A DNA stretch of 64,000 nt from JAPKZH01 sp964537875. Its GTDB lineage: Bacteria; Acidobacteriota; Aminicenantia; Aminicenantales; UBA4085. A model generated the notes under the pieces. The model ran no database searches and had not been told where the DNA came from. It was given only the letters and a program-made list of their open reading frames with translations. A program made the translations under genes and the position numbers. The stretch lies in assembly GCA_964537875.1 (NCBI GenBank), contig CAZIDN010000001.1, forward strand, positions 62,001 through 126,000, given 5' to 3'. Below are positions 48,989-57,023 of this stretch, piece after piece. Position 1 is the stretch's first letter. The number at the start of each line of letters is the position of its first letter.

Positions 48989-49986
48989 AATCCGAGCGCG
49001 GCCCTGACCTCGTCCATAGTCTGCTGGGCGACCCGGCGGGCTTTCCGGTTCCCTTCCTGGAGAATGTCCCAGATCCGCTGCGGGTTCTTTTCGAACTGTT
49101 TTCTTTTTTCCCGGAAGGGGGCGAGCATTTCGATCAGGGCGTCAATGACGACCTTTTTGCATTCGAGGCAGCCGATGCCGGCCGTCCGGCAATCCTGGGC
49201 GATCTCGGCCTGCTTGTCCTTGGCGACAAAGGCCTTGTGGAGAGTGAAAACAGGGCAGTCATCAGGCTCACCGGGGTCGCTCCTCCGCATGCGCCTTGTG
49301 TCCGTGATCATCGGAGCGATCTTTCCCCGGATGACTTCCGGCGAATCCCTGAGATAGATGGCGTTATGGAACGACTTGCTCATTTTACGGCCGTCCGTGC
49401 CGGCCAACCTGGGGACTTCGGTCAGGAGGGTCTGAGGTTCCGGGAAGATCGGGCCAAAAATCCGATTGAAGCGACGGGTGATCTCCCTGGCCAGCTCAAG
49501 ATGAGGGGCCTGGTCTTCACCGACGGGGACGATATCGGCCTTATAGATGATGATGTCGGCCGTCTGAAGCACAGGATAGCCGAGATAACCGTACGTGTGG
49601 ATGTCTCTATCCTGGAGCTCCGCCTGCATCTCTTTGTAAGTGGGCACCCTTTCCAGCCAGGGCAGCGGCGTGACCATGGACAGGAGGAGATGGAGCTCGG
49701 CGTGTTCTTTGACTTCGGACTGGACGAAGATCACGCATTTTTCCGGGTCCAAGCCGATGCTCAGCCAGTCGATGGCGACCTCGAACACGTTGTCCCTGAT
49801 GGCCTGGGATTTCATATATTCCGAGCTCAACGCGTGCCAGGTGACGATGGAATAATAACACTGGTAGATGTCCTGAAGTTTGATCCAGTTGCGGAGGGCG
49901 CCGGCCAGGTTGCCCAGATGGCAGGAGCCGGTCGGACGGAGCCCGCTCAAGACGACTTTTTTTGGCTCGGCGTTTTGTTCGGTCAT
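48985..49986 (-). CDS. trpS: Tryptophan--tRNA ligase
   Basis: 333 residues of class I: GLRPTGSCHLGNLAGALRNW contains the HIGH-type motif (HLGN), and GRKMSKSFHN is the KMSKS loop. The rest matches TrpRS, including LGYPVLQTADIIIYKADIVPVGEDQAPHLELAREITRRFN. Clustering of trpS with scpAB and an M50 protease gene is common. Overlaps the M50 stop and the scpA start by four bases each. Confidence 0.96.
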   Translation of the reverse strand: MTEQNAEPKKVVLSGLRPTGSCHLGNLAGALRNWIKLQDIYQCYYSIVTWHALSSEYMKSQAIRDNVFEVAIDWLSIGLDPEKCVIFVQSEVKEHAELHLLLSMVTPLPWLERVPTYKEMQAELQDRDIHTYGYLGYPVLQTADIIIYKADIVPVGEDQAPHLELAREITRRFNRIFGPIFPEPQTLLTEVPRLAGTDGRKMSKSFHNAIYLRDSPEVIRGKIAPMITDTRRMRRSDPGEPDDCPVFTLHKAFVAKDKQAEIAQDCRTAGIGCLECKKVVIDALIEMLAPFREKRKQFEKNPQRIWDILQEGNRKARRVAQQTMDEVRAALGF

Positions 49987-50660
49987 CGGAGAAGAAGGCT
50001 GAGGAAAAAATTGATCATGAAGATGATCATGTTCAAGACGCCTAGATAGATCAAGGCCAGCACGATCAGAATCGAGAAGGGCCGGATCCGTTCGTACTTC
50101 TGGGCCGCTTCGTCCGAAAGGAGGCCCATGAGGACGCCGCTCCCGTCCAGGGGAGGCACGGGGATGAGGTTAAAGACGGCCAGGTAGATATTGATGAGGA
50201 TGGCCCAATTCAGGATCCAGGCCAGGCCCTCGAGCGGGAAAAAACCCTGGGGGAGGACGGCCCGCGAGAGTTCTCGGCTTCTCAGGAAATAATTCACGCC
50301 GGGACTGGCGAACTTGAGGATGAGGAGAAGGACGAGCGAGCCGGCCGCCACGAGGATGTTGGACAGGGGACCGGCCGCTGAGATGACAAGGTTGTCGCGG
50401 CGGGGGTTCCTCAGATTGTAGGGATTGACCGGGACGGGCTTTGCCCAACCGAAGGCCGGCAGGCCCATGAGTGCCAGGAAGACGGGGAGAAGAATGGTTC
50501 CGATCGGATCAATATGGGCCAGGGGGTTGATGCTGACCCGGCCCAGGTTGTAGGCCGTTGGGTCTCCCATTTTGAGGGCGGCCCATCCGTGAGACGCTTC
50601 GTGAACCGTAATGGCGAACAAAACAACAAAAATCTGGACGACGATGGATACTATATTCAT
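49983..50660 (-). CDS. Site-2 protease family protein (M50)
   Basis: 225 residues with about six hydrophobic helices. FAITVHEASHGWAALKMGDPTA contains the zinc motif HExxH in the first helix and NLIPVPPLDGSGVLMGLL contains the third ligand aspartate (LDG). Members are intramembrane metalloproteases of the YwhC type. First gene of a nine-gene minus-strand operon; a start of transcription near 50670 is likely. Confidence 0.93.
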   Translation of the reverse strand: MNIVSIVVQIFVVLFAITVHEASHGWAALKMGDPTAYNLGRVSINPLAHIDPIGTILLPVFLALMGLPAFGWAKPVPVNPYNLRNPRRDNLVISAAGPLSNILVAAGSLVLLLILKFASPGVNYFLRSRELSRAVLPQGFFPLEGLAWILNWAILINIYLAVFNLIPVPPLDGSGVLMGLLSDEAAQKYERIRPFSILIVLALIYLGVLNMIIFMINFFLSLLLR

Positions 50661-50676
50661 TTTTTAACCAGGGGTA

Positions 50677-50685
50677 TTTATAGCA
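50677..50685 (-). promoter_or_regulatory. Extended -10 promoter element of the M50-trpS-scpAB operon
   Basis: On the minus strand the sequence TGCTATAAA (50685-50677) fits an extended -10 box. A matching -35 box is weak. It lies about 17-25 bases before the ATG at 50660. Confidence 0.4.
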
Positions 50686-50730
50686 TAAGCGGGGCGCTTT
50701 GAAAAGGGATTCGCTCCCATTCTCTGCCTT

Positions 50731-50972
50731 CCGCTTTGACGAGCGGTTCCAAGGGGGAGCCGCCCCCTTGGTCGCAGGCCGGGGTTTCATGCACCGCCCG
50801 ATATTGAACGGAGACACCTTATAAGAGTCTTTTCTAATGATATTAATACCCCCAACCCCCTTTGGCCAATCAAAGGGGGGAGAAAGTTAGGTGTCTCCGC
50901 AGAGGTCGCAGGGCGTCGGACTAAGTATGACGCCCGTTGGCAGGGGTCTTCCCCTCCAAATTGTCCCGCAGA
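50731..50972. repeat. Hairpin-rich dispersed intergenic repeat, copy B
   Basis: The 9-bp stem (50749-50757 with 50763-50771), the following GTCGCAGG and GGGTTTCAT words, and later GCCCGTTGG...CCCCTCCAA words recur from copy A at 25716-25920. The copy lacks part of copy A's 14-base inverted repeat and carries extra sequence (about 50815-50905). The rest of the 50661-51126 gap shows no gene. Confidence 0.65.
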
Positions 50973-51126
50973 TTAGTCGCCATTCCTCTTTATGGGTGAG
51001 ACGGCCGGCACAAAAATCACCCCTGTTTCCGTCCAAAAAGGCGATTGCCCTATCTTCCCAACCCGTTAAGATCAATGATGAAAATGTCAGAGGTATAGAT
51101 ATGTCGAATTTGGAGCTAAGGCTAAA

Positions 51127-53130
51127 ATGATCCCGGAACAAAGACAAGAAGAGCAGAGACGGACACTCGAAGAGCTACTCAAGTCGGAAGAGAAATACCG
51201 GGCCATCATCTCGGGGATCGAAGAGGGCCTTGTCTATGCCGACCGGGAAGGCCGGGTCCTGGAGGTCAACGATTTTTTCCTGAAGCTCATGAAGCGGGAA
51301 AAACGAGAGGTCCTGGGTCATACCCTCTGGGATTTCCACGTCGGGCCGGTGGCGGATAAGCTCAGGGAGCACCTCGAAAAATTCCGGCGCGATCCCCATT
51401 CGTCCCAGGTCGTCTATCAGAGAAACTTCTACGGCCGGGAAGTCATTTTGCATATCAAGCCCATCTACCGCCGGCAGCAGTATGAGGGAGTCCTCTTGAA
51501 CATCATCGACGTCACAGAGCTCGTCTCGGCTCGAGAGCAGGCCCAAGCGGCCAGCAAGGCCAAAAGCGAGTTCCTGGCCCAGATGAGTCACGAGATTCGA
51601 ACACCCATGAACGGGATCCTGGGCATGACCGAGCTGGCCCTCGGCACGAATCTTTCGCTCGAGCAGCGAGTCTATTTAAAAGGCATTAAATCATCGGCCG
51701 AATCCCTGATGTCCCTGATCAACGATCTCCTGGATTTTTCCAAGATCGAAGCCAGAAAGATGGAAATGGAGGCTTCTCCCTTCGACCTGGAAAATCTCGT
51801 TTTTGAGACCCTTCCTCCGCTGGCCGTCCAGGCCCAGAAGAAGAAGCTTGAACTGATCTGCGATATTCCCTCCCAGGTGTCTCGGGCCGTTGTCGGCGAT
51901 TCAAAACGTCTGCAGCAAATCCTGATCAACCTGGTCGGCAATGCCATCAAGTTCACCGAAAGGGGCGAAGTGGTCGTCTGTATCCAAGAGGAATCAAGGA
52001 CGGAGGATCAAGTCTTCCTTCATTTTACCATCACCGACACCGGGATCGGCATTCCCGAGGAAAAGCAAAAGACCATCTTCGGGGCCTTTGTCCAGGCGGA
52101 AAGCTATATGACGCGAAAATACGGCGGAACAGGATTGGGCCTGTCCATCTCCGTGCAGCTGGTCGAGCTTTTGGGAGGCAAGATCTGGGTCGAAAGCATC
52201 GTCGGAAAAGGGAGCCGCTTTCATTTTACGGCGCGCTTTGGCTTCCAGAAGGACGCATCGGGAAAGCCCGTTCGGGCCGAGAGCGTGGACTTTAAAGGAC
52301 TCCCCGTCCTTCTCGTGGATGATCATGTGACGACCAGTCGCTTCTTGAAGAGATTGGTGACCTCGTGGAACCTGAGCCCCACCGAAACGGGGAGCGCGGA
52401 GGATGCGACCATTCTTCTGGACCGGGCCAGGCAAAAAAAAGGCCCGTCGTTTACCGTCATCCTCGTCGACGCCCATCTGCCGGGCCAGGACAGCTTCCTC
52501 CTCCTCGATTATCTCAAGACCGAGCCCAACCTGGCCAAGTCCATCATCATGATGTTGAACTCGTCCGGGACCGATGGAGATAAGGCGCCCTGGAAAAAAT
52601 TCGGGATCTCGATGTACCTGAACAAACCCCTCAAGCCTTCCGACCTCCTGGAAAAAATCAAAGAAATGACGGGGATGGCGGCTCGGAAGGAAGAAAATGT
52701 CGCCCCGGCCCCAGCCAAGCTCCCCGACCAACAGCCTCGTCGGGCGTATCGAGTCCTGATCGCGGAGGATAATATCGTCAACCAAAGAGTGGCGATCTAT
52801 ATGATGGAAAAACAGGGCCACCATGTGTCGTATGTCCAGAACGGAGAGGAAGTCTTGGACGCCATGGAGAAAAACATCTTTGACCTCATCCTGATGGACG
52901 TCCAGATGCCTTTGATGGATGGGCTCAAGGCCACCGAGCTCATCCGAAAGAAAGAGAGAGCGACGGGCGCTCATATCCCCATCGTGGCCATGACCGCCCA
53001 CGCCATGAAAGGGGATCGAGAACGATGTCTCGCCGCCGGCATGGATGACTACGTGGCCAAGCCTCTGAATGCCGCCGACCTTTCCCAGGCCATCGAACGA
53101 GCCATCCAGCTCTCTCGAAGAAAAAGGTAG
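51127..53130 (+). CDS. Hybrid sensor histidine kinase with PAS and two receiver domains
   Basis: 667 residues without transmembrane helices, so a cytoplasmic sensor. A PAS domain spans about 18-130 (EEKYRAIISGIEEGLVYADREGRVLEVNDFF). The HisKA domain includes FLAQMSHEIRTPMNGILGMTEL with the phosphorylated His155. The ATPase domain has NLVGNAIKFTERGEV (N box), DTGIGIP (G1) and GGTGLGLSISVQLVELLGG (G2). Receiver 1 (about 395-510) carries Asp448 in VILVDAHLP; receiver 2 (about 540-660) carries Asp591 in LILMDVQMP. No Hpt domain or output domain is present, so phosphate must pass to a separate Hpt/response protein. The adjacent genes do not supply one. Confidence 0.95.
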   Translation: MIPEQRQEEQRRTLEELLKSEEKYRAIISGIEEGLVYADREGRVLEVNDFFLKLMKREKREVLGHTLWDFHVGPVADKLREHLEKFRRDPHSSQVVYQRNFYGREVILHIKPIYRRQQYEGVLLNIIDVTELVSAREQAQAASKAKSEFLAQMSHEIRTPMNGILGMTELALGTNLSLEQRVYLKGIKSSAESLMSLINDLLDFSKIEARKMEMEASPFDLENLVFETLPPLAVQAQKKKLELICDIPSQVSRAVVGDSKRLQQILINLVGNAIKFTERGEVVVCIQEESRTEDQVFLHFTITDTGIGIPEEKQKTIFGAFVQAESYMTRKYGGTGLGLSISVQLVELLGGKIWVESIVGKGSRFHFTARFGFQKDASGKPVRAESVDFKGLPVLLVDDHVTTSRFLKRLVTSWNLSPTETGSAEDATILLDRARQKKGPSFTVILVDAHLPGQDSFLLLDYLKTEPNLAKSIIMMLNSSGTDGDKAPWKKFGISMYLNKPLKPSDLLEKIKEMTGMAARKEENVAPAPAKLPDQQPRRAYRVLIAEDNIVNQRVAIYMMEKQGHHVSYVQNGEEVLDAMEKNIFDLILMDVQMPLMDGLKATELIRKKERATGAHIPIVAMTAHAMKGDRERCLAAGMDDYVAKPLNAADLSQAIERAIQLSRRKR

Positions 53131-53239
53131 CGGCTTACTTCTTGTCCGCCCTTTTCCCCTTCCTTCTTTAGGGCAGACGATCATGCCTTTCTCCGCCCGG
53201 CAGCCCTGTCTGCGGCCCGTCTGGGCCGGCAAGATATCT

Positions 53240-53268
53240 TTGCCTCCCATTTTAAATATCTATATAAT
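53240..53268 (+). promoter_or_regulatory. Near-consensus promoter in front of a very short ORF
   Basis: TTGCCT (53240-53245) and a perfect TATAAT (53263-53268) are separated by 17 bases, predicting a transcript from about 53275. No long gene lies on this strand before the convergent GH3 gene. Confidence 0.5.
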
Positions 53269-53339
53269 GGATGGGCGAATTCTAAAAGCCCAAATTCCAG
53301 AACGAAAAAATCCAGGATGGAATCGAAGCGGCCAGGTCG

Positions 53340-53486
53340 ATGAGCCCCGAAGTCATAAAGAGAAGCCAAAGAGGTCCGATGTCGGATTCGGCCCCGGATT
53401 ATGTCGGCCTCTACACCAAAGAGCTCCAGGGCGATTTTTACGGCGCGGACTATTATTGGCCGCCGCATCAGACACTTAAAGAATAG
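53340..53486 (+). CDS. Possible small or remnant ORF of 48 residues
   Basis: Reads MSPEVIKRSQRGPMSDSAPD, then YVGLYTKELQGDFYGADYYW, then PPHQTLKE. The frame is open further upstream to a stop at 53283-53285 (KFQNEKIQDGIEAARS precedes the ATG) and its composition looks protein-like. AGG lies only three bases before the ATG. It may be a true small gene served by the promoter at 53240-53268, or the eroded end of a lost gene. No family recognised. Confidence 0.3.
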   Translation: MSPEVIKRSQRGPMSDSAPDYVGLYTKELQGDFYGADYYWPPHQTLKE

Positions 53487-53489
53487 GGG

Positions 53490-55253
53490 TCAATATGTCA
53501 AGCCGCTCCCCAGGGGATATCGATTGCTCACCTTGACCGGAAGTTTGCCGCCCGGCTTGATCTCGCCCTTGAGCAGCTTGACAAAAGAATCGAAATAGAC
53601 GGCCTGGTTGCCGAACCAGCCGCGCTCGCCGTATCCGACGAGGAAGGCCGGCAGCGCTTCGAGTTTCCGGAGGAGATACGGGTTGCCGTAGGACATGGCG
53701 ATCACAGCCTTGGGTTTGGCTTTGATGATCCTGTCGATGAACGCCAAGTCGGCCTCGCGGAGAGGCGCCGAGTCGCCCAACCGATTGCGCGGCACAAAGA
53801 AGGAAAGGACGACGACGTCCGCCCCAGCGATATCCTTCCAGGCTCTTTCATACACGGCCGCGTCCATGTCGGGTCGGAGCGTGTGGTTCTTCGTGCCAGG
53901 GAAAGCGGCCGCCAGCTTCGCCCCAAGTGCAGCCGGCGACGGATCAGCCTCCAGCTTCTGGATGTTGATGTTCACAATTGTCTTCAGTCCTTCCGTCCGA
54001 ACCGGCAGGACGCCGGCGTTCTTCAACAGGGTCATTGACCGGTCGGCGACCTCCTGGACGAAAGCCAAGTGCGAGGCCGTGCCGACGAGGCCGCTGACCC
54101 GGCCTTCGTCCACGAACCGTTCGTTGTGCAGGTTCAGGCGGGCTTTCCAGTATAAAAGCTTCCGAACAGACTCATCGATCCGCGCTTCGGCAATAGCGCC
54201 CGACCGGACGGCCGCGGCCACGCCTTGGACCGTCGCCACGGCATCCTTCGGCTTGAGGAGGACATCGTGCCCGGCCTTTAAGGCCAGGATGGCGACCTCG
54301 ACCGGGCCGAAGCGCTTGATGACTTGATCGTACCACAGGTCGTCGGTCGTCAGGACGCCTTTGAATCCCAACCGCTCGCGCAGCCATCCCGTGGCCAGCT
54401 TCTTCTCTACGCTGGCCGGCAGGTCCGATCCCCCTGTCACCGGGGGCACGGCGATGTGCTCGGTCATGACGAACGTGACCCCGGCGTCGATGGCGTGCTT
54501 GAAAGCCCGGAACTCCTGGGATTCGACATCCTTGGCCGGCTTGTCGATATAGCTGAAATCCGGCAGGTTGGGCATCCGGGCGACATCGCCGCGGCCGGGA
54601 AAATGCTTGGCCGTCGTCAGCATGCCGTTCTCTTGGTAGCCTCGGACATAGGCCCGGACCATCCGGCCGAGAAGGTCGAGGTCGCCGCCGAAAGAGCGCA
54701 CGCTTTCGGCCGGGTTCTCGGGCCGCACGGCAATGTCCACCACCGGAGAGTAGGTGAGATGAATGCCCATGGCCCGGCCTTCGATCGCTCCGATCTTGGC
54801 CGCCTCGTACATGAGCTTCTCCGACCCGGCCGCAGCGAAGGCCATGTTCGCGGGGTACTCCGTTGCTCCCGTGATCTGCTGGCCCGGGCCGCCTTCAAAA
54901 TCAGCCGACATCAGCAGGGGCAGCGCCGCTTCCTTTTGAAGCCGGTTGAGAAGGCGGGCGACATCGTGCGGCGTCCCGCCGTAGAGGACGAAGCCGCCAA
55001 CGCCCAGATCCTTAGCAAGCTTGATCCATCCTGCGAGCCTTTGGTCGTCGTTCGCGATATACCCGCCGGCGATATCCGCGCAGATCATCTGGCCGATTTT
55101 CTTCTCCAGAGTTAGCCCGGCCAGGGTCTTGTCGGCCCACTTTGCAGCATCGTCGTGCGAAGCCATGGCGGCTGCTTGGCCGCGCGCCAGTCCGCTGCAG
55201 AGCAAGACGAGGACTGCCCAGAAGCAGATGAAGCGAATAAGGCGGTCGTTCAT
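53490..55253 (-). CDS. Glycoside hydrolase family 3 protein (beta-N-acetylhexosaminidase-like)
   Basis: 587 residues from the ATG at 55253 (AAGGAG six bases upstream) with a signal peptide (FICFWAVLVLLCSGLARGQAAA). The GH3 barrel is clear: SADFEGGPGQQITGATEYPANMAFAA, YSPVVDIAVRPENPAESVRSFGGD, TTAKHFPGRGDV and RLGFKGVLTTDDLWYD with the likely nucleophile aspartate. A C-terminal alpha/beta domain follows (ADVVVLSFFVPRNRL). In NagZ-type enzymes the loop after KHFPGHG supplies an Asp-His dyad; here the sequence is KHFPGRGDVARMPNLPDF and lacks it. The acid/base residue therefore has to come from elsewhere, and the substrate may not be N-acetylglucosamine. Exported. Confidence 0.88.
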   Translation of the reverse strand: MNDRLIRFICFWAVLVLLCSGLARGQAAAMASHDDAAKWADKTLAGLTLEKKIGQMICADIAGGYIANDDQRLAGWIKLAKDLGVGGFVLYGGTPHDVARLLNRLQKEAALPLLMSADFEGGPGQQITGATEYPANMAFAAAGSEKLMYEAAKIGAIEGRAMGIHLTYSPVVDIAVRPENPAESVRSFGGDLDLLGRMVRAYVRGYQENGMLTTAKHFPGRGDVARMPNLPDFSYIDKPAKDVESQEFRAFKHAIDAGVTFVMTEHIAVPPVTGGSDLPASVEKKLATGWLRERLGFKGVLTTDDLWYDQVIKRFGPVEVAILALKAGHDVLLKPKDAVATVQGVAAAVRSGAIAEARIDESVRKLLYWKARLNLHNERFVDEGRVSGLVGTASHLAFVQEVADRSMTLLKNAGVLPVRTEGLKTIVNINIQKLEADPSPAALGAKLAAAFPGTKNHTLRPDMDAAVYERAWKDIAGADVVVLSFFVPRNRLGDSAPLREADLAFIDRIIKAKPKAVIAMSYGNPYLLRKLEALPAFLVGYGERGWFGNQAVYFDSFVKLLKGEIKPGGKLPVKVSNRYPLGSGLTY

Positions 55254-55337
55254 TGATGTCTCCTTCCCAAAGGGACGCACCGCGATTCTATCTTCCGAAT
55301 TCCAATCCGTGCGTCATCCCGCGGCGCTTTGACGGTA

Positions 55338-55367
55338 ACATTACACTCGCGCCCGAAGAATTGTCAA
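55338..55367 (-). promoter_or_regulatory. Promoter of the GH3 gene
   Basis: On the minus strand TTGACA (55367-55362) and TAATGT (55343-55338) are separated by 18 bases, leaving a leader of about 75 bases before the ATG at 55253. Confidence 0.55.
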
Positions 55368-55404
55368 ATCTTCGCCGTCTCTTTATGCATCTGGCTGTCG
55401 AAAA

Positions 55405-55413
55405 TGTTATAAT
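55405..55413 (+). promoter_or_regulatory. Extended -10 promoter of the M24 peptidase gene
   Basis: TGTTATAAT (55405-55413) is an extended -10 box with perfect TATAAT; the -35 region is weak. Predicted start is near 55420, shortly before the GGAGGG ribosome binding site of the gene at 55440. It is divergent from the GH3 promoter. Confidence 0.6.
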
Positions 55414-55439
55414 GCTGGCCATCGATGGAGGGATCAGGA

Positions 55440-56792
55440 ATGATTAAAAGAATTGCATTTTCGGTTTTGGCCTGGTTCGTCATTACGCCTTTGGGCTCGG
55501 TCGCTGCGTCGCCCGGCCAGAAGCTCCCGTCCGTCCTGAGCATAAGGGACAGGGCGAGCCTCGTCCTGGGAATCACCCAGAAACGACTCGATCAGCTTCT
55601 TCCGAAGCTCATGCGGGAGGCCGGCTTCGACATGTGGATCATCTCCTGCAACGAAGACAACCTTGACCCCGTGTTCGAGACCATGATGCCTTACGAGAAC
55701 TGGTGCCCGATCACACAGATCATCGTCCTCTATGACCGCGGCCTGGAGAAAGGTGTCGAGCGTTTGAACGTCTCCCGGACAGACACCCAAGGCCTTTTCC
55801 AGAACGTCTGGGACGCTGCGGCCTGGGATACTAAGAAGAAGGAAAGCCAGTGGGATTGCCTGGGGCGGGTCGTCCGCGAACGGGATCCTAAAAAGATCGG
55901 CCTCAACGAGGGCGATGTCCAGTGGGTCGCAGGCGGCTTAACTTCCGTGCTGAAGAAGCGCATCGTCGAGGCGATCGGGCCGAATTGCGCGTCCCGCATC
56001 CAGTCGGCTGAACCCCTGGCGACGCTGTGGTGCGAGACACTCCTGGATGAAGAGATCGATCTCATGAAGCAGGCGGCGGCGATTTCCCATGCCATCATTG
56101 CCGAGATGTTTTCGAATAAAGTTGTTACACCCGGCTACACGACGACCGACGACCTCCGATATTTCTACTGGCAGAAGGTAGCGGACCTCGGCCTGAAAGT
56201 TTCCTTCAGTCCCTTCGTCTCAATCCGCGGCCGCCATCCCAAGGACGTCGAGAAGTACGGAAAAGGGGATAAGGTCATCCGGCCCGGCGACTTCCTCCAC
56301 TGCGACGTGGGCTTGAAGTACATGCGTTACAACTCCGACCACCAGGAGATGGCCTTAGTGCTCAGGATCGGAGAGACGGATGCCCCGGAGACGTTCAAGA
56401 AAATGATGACCGAAGCAAACCGGCTCCAGGACGTCTACTGTGGCGAGTTCAAAGCAGGCCTCTCGGGGAACGAGATGCTTGGCCGCATGCTCAAGAAAGC
56501 CGGGGATCTGGGCATTCCCGGCCCCAGGATCTATTCACATTCTCTTGGTTACTTCCTCCACGAGCCCGGGCCGCTCATCGGACTTCCCTGGGAGCAGGTG
56601 AAGAACGAAGGCCGGGGCGACGTGAAGCTCGTCCTCAACAGCTGTTTCACGGCGGAAATGAGCGTCACGATGCGCGTGCCCGAGTGGGGCGGCGTTGACT
56701 TTCGGCTGCCGCTCGAACAGGACGTGGCCTTCATGAAGGACGGCGTCCATTTCCTGGACGGCCGCCAGACGGCATTCCACCTGATTCACTAA
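55440..56792 (+). CDS. Exported M24-family metallopeptidase (Xaa-Pro aminopeptidase-like)
   Basis: 450 residues from the ATG at 55440 (GGAGGG about seven bases upstream), with a signal peptide (IAFSVLAWFVITPLGSVAAS). An N-terminal creatinase-like domain (about 30-200) precedes the pita-bread fold. The five metal ligands are recognisable: Asp in LHCDVGLKYMRYN and NSDHQEMALVL, His in YSHSLGYFLHEPGP, Glu in FTAEMSVTM and Glu in LEQDVAFM. Substrate preference (X-Pro peptides, or another amide) is not certain. A periplasmic or secreted location is uncommon for the family but recurs in peptide-scavenging bacteria. Confidence 0.9.
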   Translation: MIKRIAFSVLAWFVITPLGSVAASPGQKLPSVLSIRDRASLVLGITQKRLDQLLPKLMREAGFDMWIISCNEDNLDPVFETMMPYENWCPITQIIVLYDRGLEKGVERLNVSRTDTQGLFQNVWDAAAWDTKKKESQWDCLGRVVRERDPKKIGLNEGDVQWVAGGLTSVLKKRIVEAIGPNCASRIQSAEPLATLWCETLLDEEIDLMKQAAAISHAIIAEMFSNKVVTPGYTTTDDLRYFYWQKVADLGLKVSFSPFVSIRGRHPKDVEKYGKGDKVIRPGDFLHCDVGLKYMRYNSDHQEMALVLRIGETDAPETFKKMMTEANRLQDVYCGEFKAGLSGNEMLGRMLKKAGDLGIPGPRIYSHSLGYFLHEPGPLIGLPWEQVKNEGRGDVKLVLNSCFTAEMSVTMRVPEWGGVDFRLPLEQDVAFMKDGVHFLDGRQTAFHLIH

Positions 56793-56812
56793 GGCGCGAA
56801 TCATGACAATTA

Positions 56813-56848
56813 TCCGGAATCAGCCCTGATTTTTTCTTTTATTCCGGA
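56813..56848. terminator. Hairpin after the M24 peptidase gene
   Basis: TCCGGAAT (56813-56820) and ATTCCGGA (56841-56848) form a perfect 8-bp stem, and the 20-base loop contains a smaller AATCAG/CTGATT stem followed by a run of T. It lies 21 bases after the stop. The shape fits a terminator, but the two stems are mutually exclusive in part. The rest of 56849-57010 shows nothing recognisable. Confidence 0.45.
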
Positions 56849-57023
56849 ACGCGGGAGGAAAGCCTAGGCCGGGTTTTTACCCAGGACGGCGTATCCGGGA
56901 TCCGTTGAAACGAGACGTCGCAACTGGACGTTATAACTCATGCTGAGAATGAAAGCGGTCGAGGCGACCGGGGCTCTCCCCGGGGAAGCCGCGGATCCCA
57001 TGGTTGATCAAGGAGGATAATCT

